This document shows, in pieces, positions 23,941 through 35,597 of a stretch of 64,000 nucleotides of DNA. Position numbers and translations under genes: made by a program. The DNA is from Polytrichum commune (lineage: Eukaryota; Streptophyta; Polytrichopsida; Polytrichales; Polytrichaceae). Numbering within the stretch: the stretch's first letter is position 1; each line of letters begins with the position of its first letter. The notes under the pieces were generated by a model that was not told the DNA's origin, made no database searches, and worked only from the letters and a program-made list of their open reading frames with translations. The DNA lies in contig OX485806.1 of assembly GCA_950295325.1 (NCBI GenBank), forward strand, positions 34,470,001 through 34,534,000, given 5' to 3'.

Positions 23941-25702
23941 TTATATGATTTTCTCGTTATCACCCAACCACAATCTGTGTTCCGAGCCCACTCCGTAGTA
24001 GCTCTGGTACCATTTCACAAACTTCTTCAACCCCAGGTCAAGGTTTGTTGTCGGCTTGTAGTTCAGATGACTCTGTGCTGACGAAATGTTTGCATGAGTG
24101 AAAGGCACATCCCCATTTTGGGGCATCTTGATGATATTCCTCTTTGCCTTCACCTTCAAGTGCTTCTCGAGAATATCGACCAGGGTTGGTACAGAAACAG
24201 GTGAAGTGTTGCCCAGGTTGAAGATTCGGAGTTGGGCTGGCCCAGTTTTCTTGCCCCCACTGCCAGTACTCTTCTCAGCTGTGTCCAAAGATGCAACACA
24301 CCCTTTCACAATGTCATCAATATAGGTAAAATCACGTGCAATATCCTTGCCACCATGGCCTGTGTAGATGTTGATAGGGTTTCCCCGAAGGATGTCCTTG
24401 GTGAAGAAGAAATATGCCATGTCTGGACGACCCCAAGGGCCGTACACAGTGAAGAAACGCAACCCTGTAATTGAAAGACCATAAATGTGGTTGTAGGTGT
24501 GAGCGATCCCTTCACCCGCCTTCTTTGTGGCTGCATAAAGACTTGCGGGGTGGTCAGTCCGGTCGCTCTCTGAGAATGGCACCTGCATTGAAAAAGAAAC
24601 CCTTGTGAAGATTAACTTCCAGTGGTTGAGGAAAAACAGACAAGCATTATCCAATATACTCGTTTGAGATTGATGACAAGTCATCCCCTCTTTCGCAATT
24701 TAATATCATTAACGAGGTGGAGGTGGAAGCAGAGGCACCCCTTTGGGTGAGAATAATTGGCTTCAGCTGACTGAATCAACAATGAAAGAGGGACTAATCT
24801 CAAATTGGGTTTGGCCCCCATTTGATATTAACTTCCACAAGGGGGAATAAGTTGTCCTCCATTCCCTCATGAATTAGGTGGGACTTTACTTTCGGCTTCA
24901 ATTTGGTGTAAAGTTGCATATCTATAGGTTCCATCATTTTCTTTTTATCAACCTCTGGAGGTGGACAAGGCAGAGTGGCATTGACGACATTTCTTGTAGT
25001 TGGTCAAAAATCGTCAATATATGGTATAAAGGCCTACAATTGGGCACATACCTTGGTATTCAGACCATACACAGAACTTGAAGAGGCCCACACAATGGAC
25101 GGCTGAGGGTCAGCCTCTTTGCAAGTCTCAAAGAGAGACACAAGACCTGCAATGTTGCTGTGCACATAAGACTGCGGGTTCTGCATTGCATATCGGACAC
25201 CTGCCTGAGCAGCAAGGTGCATGACATGAGTAAACTGGACTGTGTTGAACAGTGTCTTGAGCAAACTCTTGTCATTGATATCTCCCTCCACTATGAAGAC
25301 ACGTTGCTTCAGGAGGAGATCCTGCCTCGCCCGTTTCAAGGCAGGTTCGTAGTAATCATTGAAGTTATCCAGACCAACAACTCCGTCCCCTCTCTTCCTC
25401 AATGCTAGAGAGACATGAGTGCCTACAAAGCCAGCAGCACCGGTGACAAGAACAACTTTGCTATTCTCTTCGCGTTTGGGTAGGGCAGACTGTCGCACTT
25501 GAAGTTCCCACTGATGATCAGGCTTAAATGTTTTTATAGAATGACCTACAAAGTGACCTTCCACCGCCACCCCTGATGCACTCATTCTGTAGATCACAAA
25601 CAGAGTCAATGCAAGCAGAATAGCTGTACAAGCAAGAAGCCTGGCAGATGCTGTTGTATGCCATCGTGATGCAACCCGATTGAAATAGTTACTACTTTGC
25701 AT
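23941..25702 (-). CDS. GAE: UDP-glucuronate 4-epimerase
   Basis: Two exons, 25702-25052 and 24582-23941, joined over a 469-bp GT-AG intron, give 430 residues, the usual length for plant GAE. The enzyme converts UDP-glucuronate to UDP-galacturonate, the donor for pectin synthesis, and is a type II Golgi membrane protein. Residues 21-39 form the N-terminal membrane anchor. The NAD-binding loop is GAAGFVG (88-94); the SDR catalytic set is the Ser run 207-210 (SSSSVYG) with Y233xxxK237. FFTVYGPWGRPDMA and DFTYIDDIVKG are family signatures. The ATG at 25702 is chosen because it is the only in-frame ATG just before the conserved start; TGGGCGCAG lies directly upstream and might be an acceptor of a leader intron. 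The coding intron falls between codons 217 and 218, next to the active-site serines; Arabidopsis GAE genes, as I recall, lack coding introns. No defects are seen. Paralogue number cannot be assigned. Confidence 0.94.
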
Positions 25703-28700
25703 CTTCACCTGCGCCCACACAATCCCAGGGGGACCCTGTTTTATTTCTGACAGCCTCTGCTAGAGTCACAACATTGTTCCTAATTCTGCCCGATTACAGA
25801 TAGACCAGGTTCCACTTGATTTGGCCTTACTTGTTTGTGTGCCCAAAAATCAAAATCAAAAAGAATCTCCAAATATATGCAGGAAATGCCAAAAACTGAC
25901 AAGTATCGAACACCATATTCACTTTGCACAAAGTAGTCAAGGGCATAGATCTTCACAATGCACATAATGTGTCATTTGTATTCCTAAAAAATAAATTATA
26001 GCTGTGCGCCCTAGGAAAACTAACCTTGCCAGGAGTTGAAGGAAAGTTATCTTGCGTAGAGGGAGGCATCTTTAGTAGTGAATTTTGCAGAATACTCCGC
26101 ACGCCAGCTGATTGAACTTCCTTTGCCGGCAAGTTGTGCAATTTAGAATTTCAGCCCCTATCAACCCTTAACTCCTCAATGGCTGCATTTTCTTGTAGAA
26201 AAACATTCCCAGAAGAAACTGCACATTGCAAAGGTCAAAAAACCTTGATAAGTATAAGAAAGATCTGAGAATCTAGATTTCAATACGAACAACCTGTGGA
26301 GCTACCATTGTCGGAACATCCACTTCGCACTCTGCCTCGACCAAAAGCTGCACACGTATTCGCTACCAGTACAACTAAGCAAGGATCGATGTTGATGTTA
26401 AAGATCTTGAAACTCTTGGCTCTTGTTCACACCAGAAAGGACAAAGGAGCAAATCCCAGAAAGTAACTGGTGTGAATAAAGACAGAGCGACAAAGTATCA
26501 CCAGTTGGAAGAAACCGGTTGAACATGAAACACGTGCTCGAAACTAGATAAAGCAATACACTTTGCTCCTCTCAGCTTGTTGTTTCAAGTATGACGATGA
26601 ATGAGAGAACCAAAGATCAATTTATTTCTGTCACATGAAAGATCAAGTGACTCTACCGGGTGGACTGAGGTTGAGAAATAGAAGATAAGAAGTACGTGGA
26701 GAATGTTTAGATCAAGAGGACATGTACAGAAACTCCCCGCATACACCATGTCATGTAAATTCGTAAAGAACAGTATAGTAATCTAATCTTGAGGTACAAG
26801 ATTACGCAGTAACCTATAACTTAGACAGGACCAGCCAGCTCTGTACAGAACGAGAAATTTCAGGCCACTTTTGCTGCTGAAGATGTTCGACATCAATCTA
26901 CAAGCCAATTTGGGTCCTCAACAAGGAACTGTCGGAAAACGAAATGTCGAAAACCAGTCTTTATAGAAGGACCTCAACCGAACCAGAGTGAAAGAGAAAT
27001 TAACAAGAGAAGACTGCAGTTACCAATGTGGGACTGGCATCAGATGGATAGTCAGCGATGATGTAGACAACATTTTCAGTACAGCTATCCTTTGCAACAC
27101 ATACCCCATACAAATTATCGCATCACACCTTTTTTGTGTTCAAGGAAGAAAGCCTGAAAAATTAAATTCGATTTCATGTGTAGAAGTGTCCTTATTATAC
27201 TTATTCCAAACTTCTAGGTGACATTTTTGTAGATCATGCCCACTAGGTGATCCATAAGCACCCAAAGCCCTTGAAGTCAAACAATAGCACAAATTCAGCA
27301 CGAATGATTTGTAACCTATGAATTCAATATTACCTATAAATTTCAAGACCGAAGGACAGCTTAGATGGAATATTTTCCCGCTCGGTTCTGCATACTAGCT
27401 AAAAACTCTCCACAACTAATCATCAACACATGGGTTGGTAACAAGAACCAACAAATGTGACGACATCTAGAAATTCACACAATGGGGCTCCAGAACCCGG
27501 ATCCCGCCATCATCACATAGGTAATGGAAGTGACAAGTTCCAACTCGTGAACGTCTGTCTGGATATGAAGGTAACGAGCTCTTAGGGCTCTTACTTACGA
27601 TGCACCAGATCGGCCACTCCTGTAACCCCATTGTGAAGAAACTAAGGTCTCAATTGCTTTTTTCATTCATCTATGAGACGAAAATAACGAAACCCCACAA
27701 TGTAGAAGAAAGACTGAAAGGGTAATCTTTCTAATCAAGACCAAAAGACTCTAGATTAGCCCATGCATCCTAATTTTATCAACCTGTCAAGAAGAAAGAC
27801 GACATAGAGATGAAAGTCCAAAGATATCGCGTGAGCATTTCAAGGTTCATCCCAGCCAGATCTCTCCATGTTCTTTAGTACTCCTCGTCGTAGTGCTAAG
27901 CATCTTACCATCGTCATTAAAGTACATCTATGTTAAAGGTGTGCTACTTACTCGTATCGAACCATCAAGACAATACGTCCGAGGCCACACCTTAGCCTCC
28001 TCTATTCTACCCAGACTAGATACCTATCACAGAACAAGCGTCCACCCTGGCACTCTTTTCATGCACGCATTTACCTACACCACTACCAACCGGACTTATG
28101 TTACTAGCAATCAATCGAGCGCTCTTACTAATCACCGAGTGAACGACCTACTCTCCAGGTGCCGTCGAATCAACTTCACTACTAACTAATTGATTCCGTC
28201 TATCCACCTTCCGTCATCACCCACCAACAATCACTCCACCTCTCTAACCCCAGCCTCAGCACAACAACGACTAACTCAAACCCCTGCCATCAAGATCCAA
28301 TGGCAATGTGAAGACGAATTTCCGCAAAGAGCCAACGAACAAGAAGAAACTCTTCTGTCCTTTTCACTTCACTTTGACTCCCCTCTCACATTCCCCTGTG
28401 ACCTCGTCATATAACTCCCAACATGCAAACCAGAACAAAAGGAGCCTTAACAAAATAAAAATAAAAAAGCAAGATTAGAACCCGCCGCAGCACCACTCTT
28501 CTCTCTTGTGGAAGATAGGAAGGGTTCATACCACGAGTTTCTCCAAAGCTCTCGAGACGCACGCTCCAATGTACTACTCTTCGTAACCTCAAACTCCGTT
28601 GCAAGAACAACTTCAACAAACCTCAAGGTGAAACCAGGACCCCCGCCATCCCTTCCCTAATAAGCTCCCTCTTCTGATCTTCTCTTCACTTCTCTCCTCA

Positions 28701-29477
28701 GTCTGCGGACCGCTAATAATTAGGCCGACTGCACCTCCTGATCTATAAGCTCTCTCTCTCTCCCCCTCCCTCCCTCCCTCTTACCACACCTCTAGCAATG
28801 CTGTGTTGAAACCCCAATGGTTGAGTTAACCCTCGCTAAAACCAAAATTACTCTTACTCCCACACCGCGTGAGTTTCGGCCGAATTAAGTTTAGTAGGTA
28901 GGGTTTGAGTGCAGTGCGATGCTGTTGTCGATGAGTGCCGCTCCCTGGTGATGTGCGACGGTGCTGGTATGTAAGACTGAAAATGTGTGCGGTAAGAAAA
29001 ATGGAAAGATGCCGGTGACAAAGAGGAATGGATGTGTGTGTGTGTAAAGTATCCACTAATGTTTTATGTGTATCTAACGAGATGTAAGTTAAAGTAGAGT
29101 GCGTGCGAGTCGGAGGGGATTTGACCTGATGAGAATGGTGGAGAGGTGTGTGTGATGAGGAGTGTGATGAGCGAGAGAGGGGAGAGTGTGTGCAAGTAAG
29201 TACTGGAGGACCTTTTCCTTGCCGTTCGTTCGGTCGTTCGGTTCGTTCCTTGCACCGCGGTATGTCTGCCTGGCTCCTCGCAGGCGGAGTGTGTCAGAAA
29301 AGAGACGAGAAGAGAAGGGAGGGCTAGAGGGGAAGCTAGAGCGAGAGCTAGAGCGAGAGACTCGAGATCGCTCTCTTCTCGCCTCCCTTCTTCTCTCTTC
29401 TCCCTCTCTCTCTCCACTTAACCTTGGCCTCCGCCATGATAGGCTGCCTCCCTCTCCTCCGAGAGAGACGACGGCTA
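25703..29477. other. Upstream region of the epimerase gene, no second gene found
   Basis: The likely promoter and leader of the minus-strand epimerase gene. From about 27,700 the plus strand becomes AC/CT-rich and includes a CT-rich run (about 28748-28782) and a GA-rich block (29280-29420), composition often found around plant promoters. Open frames on both strands (for example 27893-28414 and 29064-29500) are low-complexity and carry no recognisable domain. Confidence 0.4.
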
Positions 29478-29825
29478 ACTTAATTCCAAGCTTAACTTAA
29501 TTATCTTACTAATCACGCGCTAATGCTGCCCTCCATCTTAATTCGAAGGTTAACTTAATTATCTTGCTAATCATGCACTAATGCTGCCCTCCATCTTAAT
29601 TCAAAGGTTAACTTAATTATCTTGCTAACCACGCGCTAATTCTGCCTCCAACTTAATTCAAAGGTTATCTTAATTATCTTGCTAATCACACGCTAATGCT
29701 GCCTCCAACTTAATTCAAAGATTAACTTAATTATCTTGCTAATCACACGCTAATGCTGCCTCCAACTTAATTCAAAGGTTAACTTTATTATCTTGCTAAT
29801 CAGGCGCTAATGCTGCCTCCACCAA
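29478..29825. repeat. Tandem array of about six 58-60-bp units
   Basis: Unit core is TTAACTTAATTATCTTGCTA followed by ATCACGCGCTAATGCTGCC and CAACTTAATTCAAAGG. Copies 1-3 have CCCTCCATC where copies 4-6 have CCTCCAAC, showing stepwise expansion. The array ends about 28 bases before the element at 29854. Non-coding. Confidence 0.9.
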
Positions 29826-29853
29826 CGTTGGACTGGTAATCGAATTTAAGGTG

Positions 29854-30320
29854 CCGGAGCTCTCTAGCAGCTTGGGCATAAAATATTTAATTTTAAAGGT
29901 GCCTAAATTTTTGGAAGATTAATTTCGTCGAGTGTTTAAAAACAAAGAAATCACTTTCAAAGGGTGCCTAGAATCACAATAATGCAAGTGACATTCACTG
30001 GAATCCAACAAAGTAGCTTCAAATAATTTCAACAGTGTCTTCATGTGGCATCAATCTCAGTCATAGTAAAAAAAAACATACAAGCATGAATTTGCATGAA
30101 TTGGTTAAGGGAAGTGTCAAGGTTAATTGTAGCCACCATAGATGACATTAGGAAAACCATCCATGAATTATAGAAATGACTTGGATGAATGTTAATCTTA
30201 TTTTGAATTACTTTTGTAACCTGGTCAATTTTAGAAACTATTTTCAAGGTTGCCTAACTTACTTTCGCACTTTAATTAATCATTAAGCAAAAAGGTGCCC
30301 AAGCTGCTAGAGAGCTACGG
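29854..30320. mobile_element. CCGTAG inverted-repeat element, 0.47 kb
   Basis: Left end CCGGAGCTCTCTAGCAGCTT, then GGGCA; right end is the inverse (TGCCCAAGCTGCTAGAGAGC, then TACGG) followed by TA. The ends share CCGTAG, TAGCAG and GGCA with the longer element at 20454-21397, so both belong to one non-autonomous family. Confidence 0.7.
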
Positions 30321-30329
30321 TACATGAGT

Positions 30330-30680
30330 GTTAAGTGACTCATTTCTTAATCGGACCCCTAGATTTGATCACTATGTTGTTCGGTGACGATCAAAGACCA
30401 AACATCATAAAGACAATGTGTTCAAAAGAGATTGGACCGTGTTTTCGTATATTAATAACTATTTTACACTCCAATGTGTCCAGTTCAGAAATCGACAACA
30501 CACATGCTTTTGAAAATCTAAGGGGAGGTCCGCTTTTCAATCCGGCTTTTGCATGTGTGTTTATCGTAGAGTTGTTATTGCAATACGAGTTTTGTTGTGT
30601 ACATCTAATCGGTAGAAGTTGGAGAACATGAAAAACAAACCAAATAACACCCAAGTACTTTACGTGGTACCATTCAAGTA
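30330..30680. repeat. Dispersed repeat shared with 44738-45090
   Basis: Blocks AATCGGACCCCTA(G/C)ATTTGA, AAAAGA(G/A)ATTGGAC and ATGAAAAACAAACCAAAT occur in the same order at 44738-45090. A weaker relative lies inside 6531-6912. Non-coding. Confidence 0.6.
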
Positions 30681-30845
30681 CCTACAACGAGGGTTTTACA
30701 TCATTTGATACTATAACAACTGAATAGTGTACTTAGTATCACTAGTTCTATTTGTCTTGCTCAAAACTAATGGTAAACCGCTCGTGATACGATTTAGAAC
30801 GGTGTTGACCAAAATAATGATGTGGATATACAAACATTCTTGCTA

Positions 30846-31400
30846 TTCACACACTAATATGTAATTAATCGCCTTTTGCTCGCTAATTGACTCACTAATA
30901 ACATAGGAGGACGGTTCACTAAATGAAGCCCCTTCTTCTAAGTTATTCACACCAAGCACATGGTACTCGGTGATAATCTCTCACTAAGTTAGTCAGGTGA
31001 ATCTTACCCTAATCTCGCCTGTTCATGCCCTCATCACCCACAACATAAAACGAGATTAGCAAGTGGGAGGGGCCAATGCATACTAACTGAGTAATTAGTG
31101 ACTTTATTGGCTTGATGTGGATAAGTTCACACATGCACTAATATCTCATTAATCAACTCTTGCTCACTAACTGACTCACTAATATCAGACGAGGACCCTA
31201 CACACTTATGAAGCTCCTTAAACTACCTTATTATTCAAATCAATCTCACAAATGAGGTGAAATATCCTACTTTACCCTTTTCTACATCCACTTCATGAGT
31301 CAATGGGAGAATTGGTAAGTGGAGACAAAAGAGACATTGCATACTTAGTGAGTTAATTAGTGACTTGATTGGCCTGGTGCGGATGCGTTCACACCTTGAG
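30846..31400. repeat. Direct duplication, period about 280 bp
   Basis: TTCACACACTAATATGTAAT (30846) and TTCACACATGCACTAATATC (about 31126) begin two diverged head-to-tail copies. Both carry GACTCACTAATA, GCATACT and TTAGTGACTT(T/G)ATTGGC. Non-coding. Confidence 0.65.
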
Positions 31401-31564
31401 TTGTGTCTGAGGAACATTAGATATTAGGAGGTTAAGCAGTAAATTTAGTAAGATGTCTTAGTGATTAGCAAGGATCATTGTGGATATACAAGATTAGTAA
31501 AGGTGTTTAGTGAGCCACTAGGGTCGGGTCAATACTAGATAGTGAAGTTCCTAGGGATGGGTAA

Positions 31565-32026
31565 GGGCCACTTCACACACGAGCCAAGAGCCGTGACCAT
31601 GAAATTGTGAGAGCCCAAAAGAAAGTGTCCGAAGGCCATCCCAAGACACCTCCAAAATCATGTAGTGTGGTCACGGACCCTCAAGTTTAATGTGAAGTCA
31701 TATGTGACCGGGCCCTCGACCAAATCCCATTTCAATGAATGTTTGTTCATGCGGATCCTCACACATGATGAAATAGAATAAATCAACGGTTGTGAGCATT
31801 CGGAGTGCGATGGTCTCCAAGAAACATCCAAGTGACCATGAAACATGATCCATTTGATGCCATGTAGGAATCCATGTAGACTTTATATCCATCTTGCATC
31901 CACATACTCCGTTGGTCCCTCAAGCTTAGTGTGAAGCGAACTTGGACCGGCTCCGCCTTTTTCCACCAATGAGAGTGCTTGACGTGTAATGGTCATGGGC
32001 TCTCAGTCTCCTGTGTGAAGTGGCCC
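31565..32026. mobile_element. GGGCCACTTCACAC MITE, copy 2
   Basis: Begins GGGCCACTTCACACACGAGC after TAA and ends CCTGTGTGAAGTGGCCC followed by TGA (a mutated TAA). Same orientation as copy 1 and very similar internally, so probably from the same burst. Non-coding. Confidence 0.8.
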
Positions 32027-32148
32027 TGAGTAAGGGTAGCCTGGTACAGTGATAAATAGTACTTAGCGAGTGATTAACAAATGATTAGCTGAGTGACTTG
32101 GAGTCTGTTTCCGCTATAGTACAAGACAAGACTAAGTAGCTCAACTAA

Positions 32149-33182
32149 GGGCCACTTCACACATGAGCCAAGAGCCGTGACCTTGTAATACTGAGGACCC
32201 TTGACTCTCATCCAAAGGCCGTACCACGGGTGTTGGGAAAGCCGTTTTTATGTAGCAACGGGCCCTCAAACATAGTGTGAAGTGAGAATGGACCATGTTG
32301 CCATACCATTGTATATTTTGTTGGTGGAAAAAGAGGTGAGGATTTAGTTTAATATCACATGTCTCAAACTCTATCAATTTAAGAGAATTATTTGGTGGTG
32401 TTTGTGTGTCTTAGGGCGTCCCCAGCAGCCTCGCCATGGGGCATGCCAACGCCAAAAATGGGGCATCCCGGGTTCTTAGGTGGTGGTACCGGCATAAATT
32501 GAGCCCCACCAATGTCCGGTCCGGCATAATTTAGAACCGGCCCGGGTATAGTAAAGGCCTTCCAACGCCATAAATGGTTCATATGGCGACCCTCCTCCGG
32601 CCCGCCAAGAGATTACTTTAATATCAGATACTCCGATATCCTACTTTATCCCACGTTAGATAATAGGTGTCGTTGTCTTATTGATTGCTTCCTAATTATA
32701 CCGGGGGTATGCCTAGGCTTTGGTGGGCTCTGACTCAAGATGAGCTGCCCCGCCCAAGATGGAGGGCTCCCCAAACACCCTAAACACCATATAATACATT
32801 ATTTTTGGCGGGTTGCTTACTATCTCTCCTAGGCATGCCCTTAGAATCTATCTTGGAATTTATTTTGAAATATGCCTTGCAATCTGTCCTGAAATTTATC
32901 ATGTTGGAAAAAATATTTAAAAAATCACGGTCTCCCAAAATTTTCGTCAAGCCCGCCTCTTGGAGGTGGGCCTGATGAAAAATTCCAGGAGACCATGAAA
33001 CCTTATCCATAGTCCGCCATGCAGGACTCCATGTAGACTTTTCATCCATGAAGTCTTCTTTGGGCCTTTAGGCTTTCACCTTCATGTGTGAAGTGAACTT
33101 GGACGGTCTCCACCCTTTCAACCAATGAGAACTCTTAGATTGCAATGGTCACGGGCCTTCAGTCTTGTGTGTGAAGTGGCCC
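32149..33182. mobile_element. GGGCCACTTCACAC MITE, long copy with nested insert
   Basis: Starts GGGCCACTTCACACATGAGC after TAA and ends TTGTGTGTGAAGTGGCCC before TAA, a clean 3-bp duplication. At 1.03 kb it is twice the usual length because of the insert at 32414-32780 and a diverged middle. Non-coding. Confidence 0.7.
32414..32780. mobile_element. GC-rich element nested in a MITE
   Basis: The block from GGGCGTCCCCAGCAGCC to GGCTCCCCAAACACCC is clearly GC-richer than its host element and is bounded by TTA and TAA. The ends are only partly complementary, so it may be a degenerate PIF/Harbinger-like MITE of another family. Confidence 0.4.
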
Positions 33183-33217
33183 TAAGAATTGCATTAGAGA
33201 ATGTGCTACATTGATTT

Positions 33218-33418
33218 CCCAATTAATGCGTATTTTTTTTAGTTGGATTTACACAGTGCACTACCGTCTTACTCAGGAGTTCAATTTCTACTATCAAAAG
33301 TTCAATAGGTTGTTCAGATGTTATAGGACATAATTGACTTTGCTTGGTAAAATATTACGTTCTCATTAAATAGTTATGGCACTGCGTAACTCCGAATAGT
33401 TACACACACTAATTGGGA
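33218..33418. mobile_element. MITE of the AATTAGTGTG family
   Basis: Left CCCAATTAATGCGTAT and right ACACACTAATTGGGA are inverted. The subterminal GCACTGCGTAACTCCGAAT matches other members. Non-coding. Confidence 0.5.
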
Positions 33419-33639
33419 CAATCAGTGTAAGTATCCACAAGCTTCCCTAGTAAGTATCCACAAACTTTTGAGATTAGTGTCGGAGGGCAAAGCAAGTATA
33501 TCAAGAGTTGGGGCCTCTTTCTTCATACGATCTAAGTTTACATATTGTTGTACACATTTATATGTGATCTTTTTGTAAACATTTTTTGGTTGTTTGAGAA
33601 GAAAGTAAGAAAAAAGAAAGTAAAGTCAATGTTTTCCCA

Positions 33640-34310
33640 TTGACATGGGGATGTGGACACGGGAGGTGCAAAGGTGGCTTAGTACCTATTTTTATAAGTG
33701 GATTGTTGGGCAGTGTGTTCGATTTTATAGTTGATATTTTGTGCCCTCGTGTATGTGGTGAATGCAAAGGGCTTGTGATTTTGATTCATTGCGGCAACAT
33801 TTGTTACACCAAGGTCCATGTGTGCCTAGTTTAAGTATTGTCTTGATTTGTTGGGATGCGGTTGTATGCGTTCTATAGTCGGCGAGGATGGCAAGGTTAC
33901 CAGCATAGGTTGTGGTTGTGATGATATTTGTTGAGGTGTTTAATTGCTATCCTAGTTGGTCCTTTTCTAGCAAATTGAGTAGGGGTCCTAAGAAGATGAT
34001 GAATATGTATGGGCTCAATGTGTTCCCCTGAATGGTTCCATGGATAACTTGAATGTGTGGTGTTGTGGTAAAGTGGGCACCTCAGAAAGTAGTGGATGAT
34101 TTGGCCTAGATGTTATGTACTAGTTTGATGGCGTTTGGTGAGTATCCAAGATCTTCCATTATGGCTAGTAGTCTTGGGTGCTCTATAGAGCATATGCATA
34201 TTTAAATTTTATATAGGTAAGGTATATGCTTTAGTTTTTGGATTTATGGGTTTAATGATATGTTGTGTAGGTTGTTTGTCCTAGTGGTTGTTTTTGTATA
34301 ATTATGTGTA
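33640..34310 (-). pseudogene. LINE reverse transcriptase fragment, inverted junction
   Basis: Translated on the minus strand this aligns with the reverse transcriptase of the LINE at 53.4-64 kb: IEHPRLLAIMEDLGYSPNAI matches its IDHARLLAIMKDLGYPQDAV, and TIQGNTLSPYIFIIFLGPLL matches its motif B. The YADD box is degraded to YAGN. Several in-frame stops and frameshifts. The 5' end of the fragment abuts, at about 34310, a plus-strand segment from further upstream in the same element. No poly(A) tail is visible at the 33640 end. Confidence 0.75.
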
Positions 34311-34940
34311 GGTGTGTTGTTTGTGAAAATACTTCACACCCAACACTACACCTAAAATCCCACTACTCACATCTAGAGGGCCTCTTTGACCCGCACCTCA
34401 ACCACAATGACCACCCACCAACCACACAACCCTTAAAACACCTCCTTACAAATAGCCCACCCCACATTGTAGATTTTTTCGCCATCATCACTGCAATCAA
34501 TCCCCTATCAAAGAAATGTAACACTCAACTCTTGAACCGATCAGATCCTAGACGTCTTACCATGCTACGAAGACTACATACGCTACCACAAGACCCACGC
34601 CTCATCCCAGGCCACCGATACCCCCAAAACAACACCATCTACACCACACAATCACCACAATACAATAAGCATATGATTACAACAACAACAACAACAAAAA
34701 AACCAAAGGTGAACCCATAACAAATGTTAGCCTACAAGGCGAACCCCCTCACCTCCCACAAAAGCTAATCCAAGAAAATGTCCAAATGCACCCAACAAGT
34801 AAGAGGATACCAACCTACCCCGACCACCACAAACAACAGCCACACTCCACCCACAACCATAGGCACAAACAACCATCAAACTGCAATCTTAAAACTAATC
34901 ACATGGAACACCGGGCATATTAGCTCTAGCAAGTAGAGAG
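34311..34940 (+). pseudogene. LINE segment upstream of the endonuclease, opposite orientation
   Basis: AC-rich, Pro/Thr/Asn/His-rich frames run into LITWNTGHISS at about 34896-34930, matching the start of the endonuclease domain (AITWNASSLNT) in the large LINE. Upstream residues (LPQDP...HRYP) align loosely with the segment before that endonuclease. Orientation is opposite to the reverse transcriptase piece next to it, as expected for a twin-primed 5' inversion. Confidence 0.6.
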
Positions 34941-35097
34941 TATGATATACCATTGTTGTGGTGAGTCAATTAGAGAACATAGCCAAGAAGGATGTGATGA
35001 GGGTAGGGAGCATAACAAAGTGATGTTTGCAAACTAATCCTAAAAATACTCATGTGCCTCTTATTTCATATCGAATTCGAGGAGTGTACGGTGCTAA

Positions 35098-35597
35098 GGG
35101 CCACTTCACACACGAGACTGAGAGCCCGTGTCCAGTACACGTCAGGCATTCTCATTGGTGGGAAAGGTGGAGCCGGTCCAAGTTCACTTCACACTAGGTT
35201 TGAGGGACCAACAGAGTAAGTGAATGCAAGATGGATGTAAAGTCTACATGGATTCCTACATGGCATCGAATGGATCATGTTTCATGGTCACTTGGATTAT
35301 TTTCAAAAACCACTTCTTGGAGGTAGGCCTAACACAAAACCGGGAGACCATGGCACTCCGAACGCTCATAACCGTTGGTTTATACTATTTTATCATGTGT
35401 GAGGACCCGCGTGAATAGACATTCGTTGAAATAGCGTTCGGTTGAGGGCCCGGTCACATACGACTTCACACTACACTTGAGGGTCTGTGACCACACTATG
35501 TGACTGTGGGGGTGTGTTGGGACGGCCTTTGGACACTTTTCTTTTGGGCTCTCACAATTTCATGGTCACGGCTCTTGGCTCGTGTGTGAAGTGGCCC
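35098..35597. mobile_element. GGGCCACTTCACAC MITE, copy 4
   Basis: Ends GGGCCACTTCACACACGAGA and GCTCGTGTGTGAAGTGGCCC, flanked on both sides by TAA. 500 bp, orientation opposite to copies 1 and 2. Non-coding. Confidence 0.85.

Noticed and set aside
25060-25408. Antisense frames across the epimerase first exon
   Set aside because: Shadows of the strong minus-strand coding exon.
27893-28414. A gene upstream of the epimerase on the plus strand
   Set aside because: Two adjoining frames without domain, in a composition-skewed region; no supporting splice or family signal.
29064-29500. Opposed open frames of 104-117 residues
   Set aside because: Arginine/glutamate- and serine/leucine-rich translations of a GA/CT repeat; composition explains them.
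34304-34720. 138-residue plus-strand frame as a host gene
   Set aside because: It is part of an inverted LINE segment running into the endonuclease start, not a separate gene.
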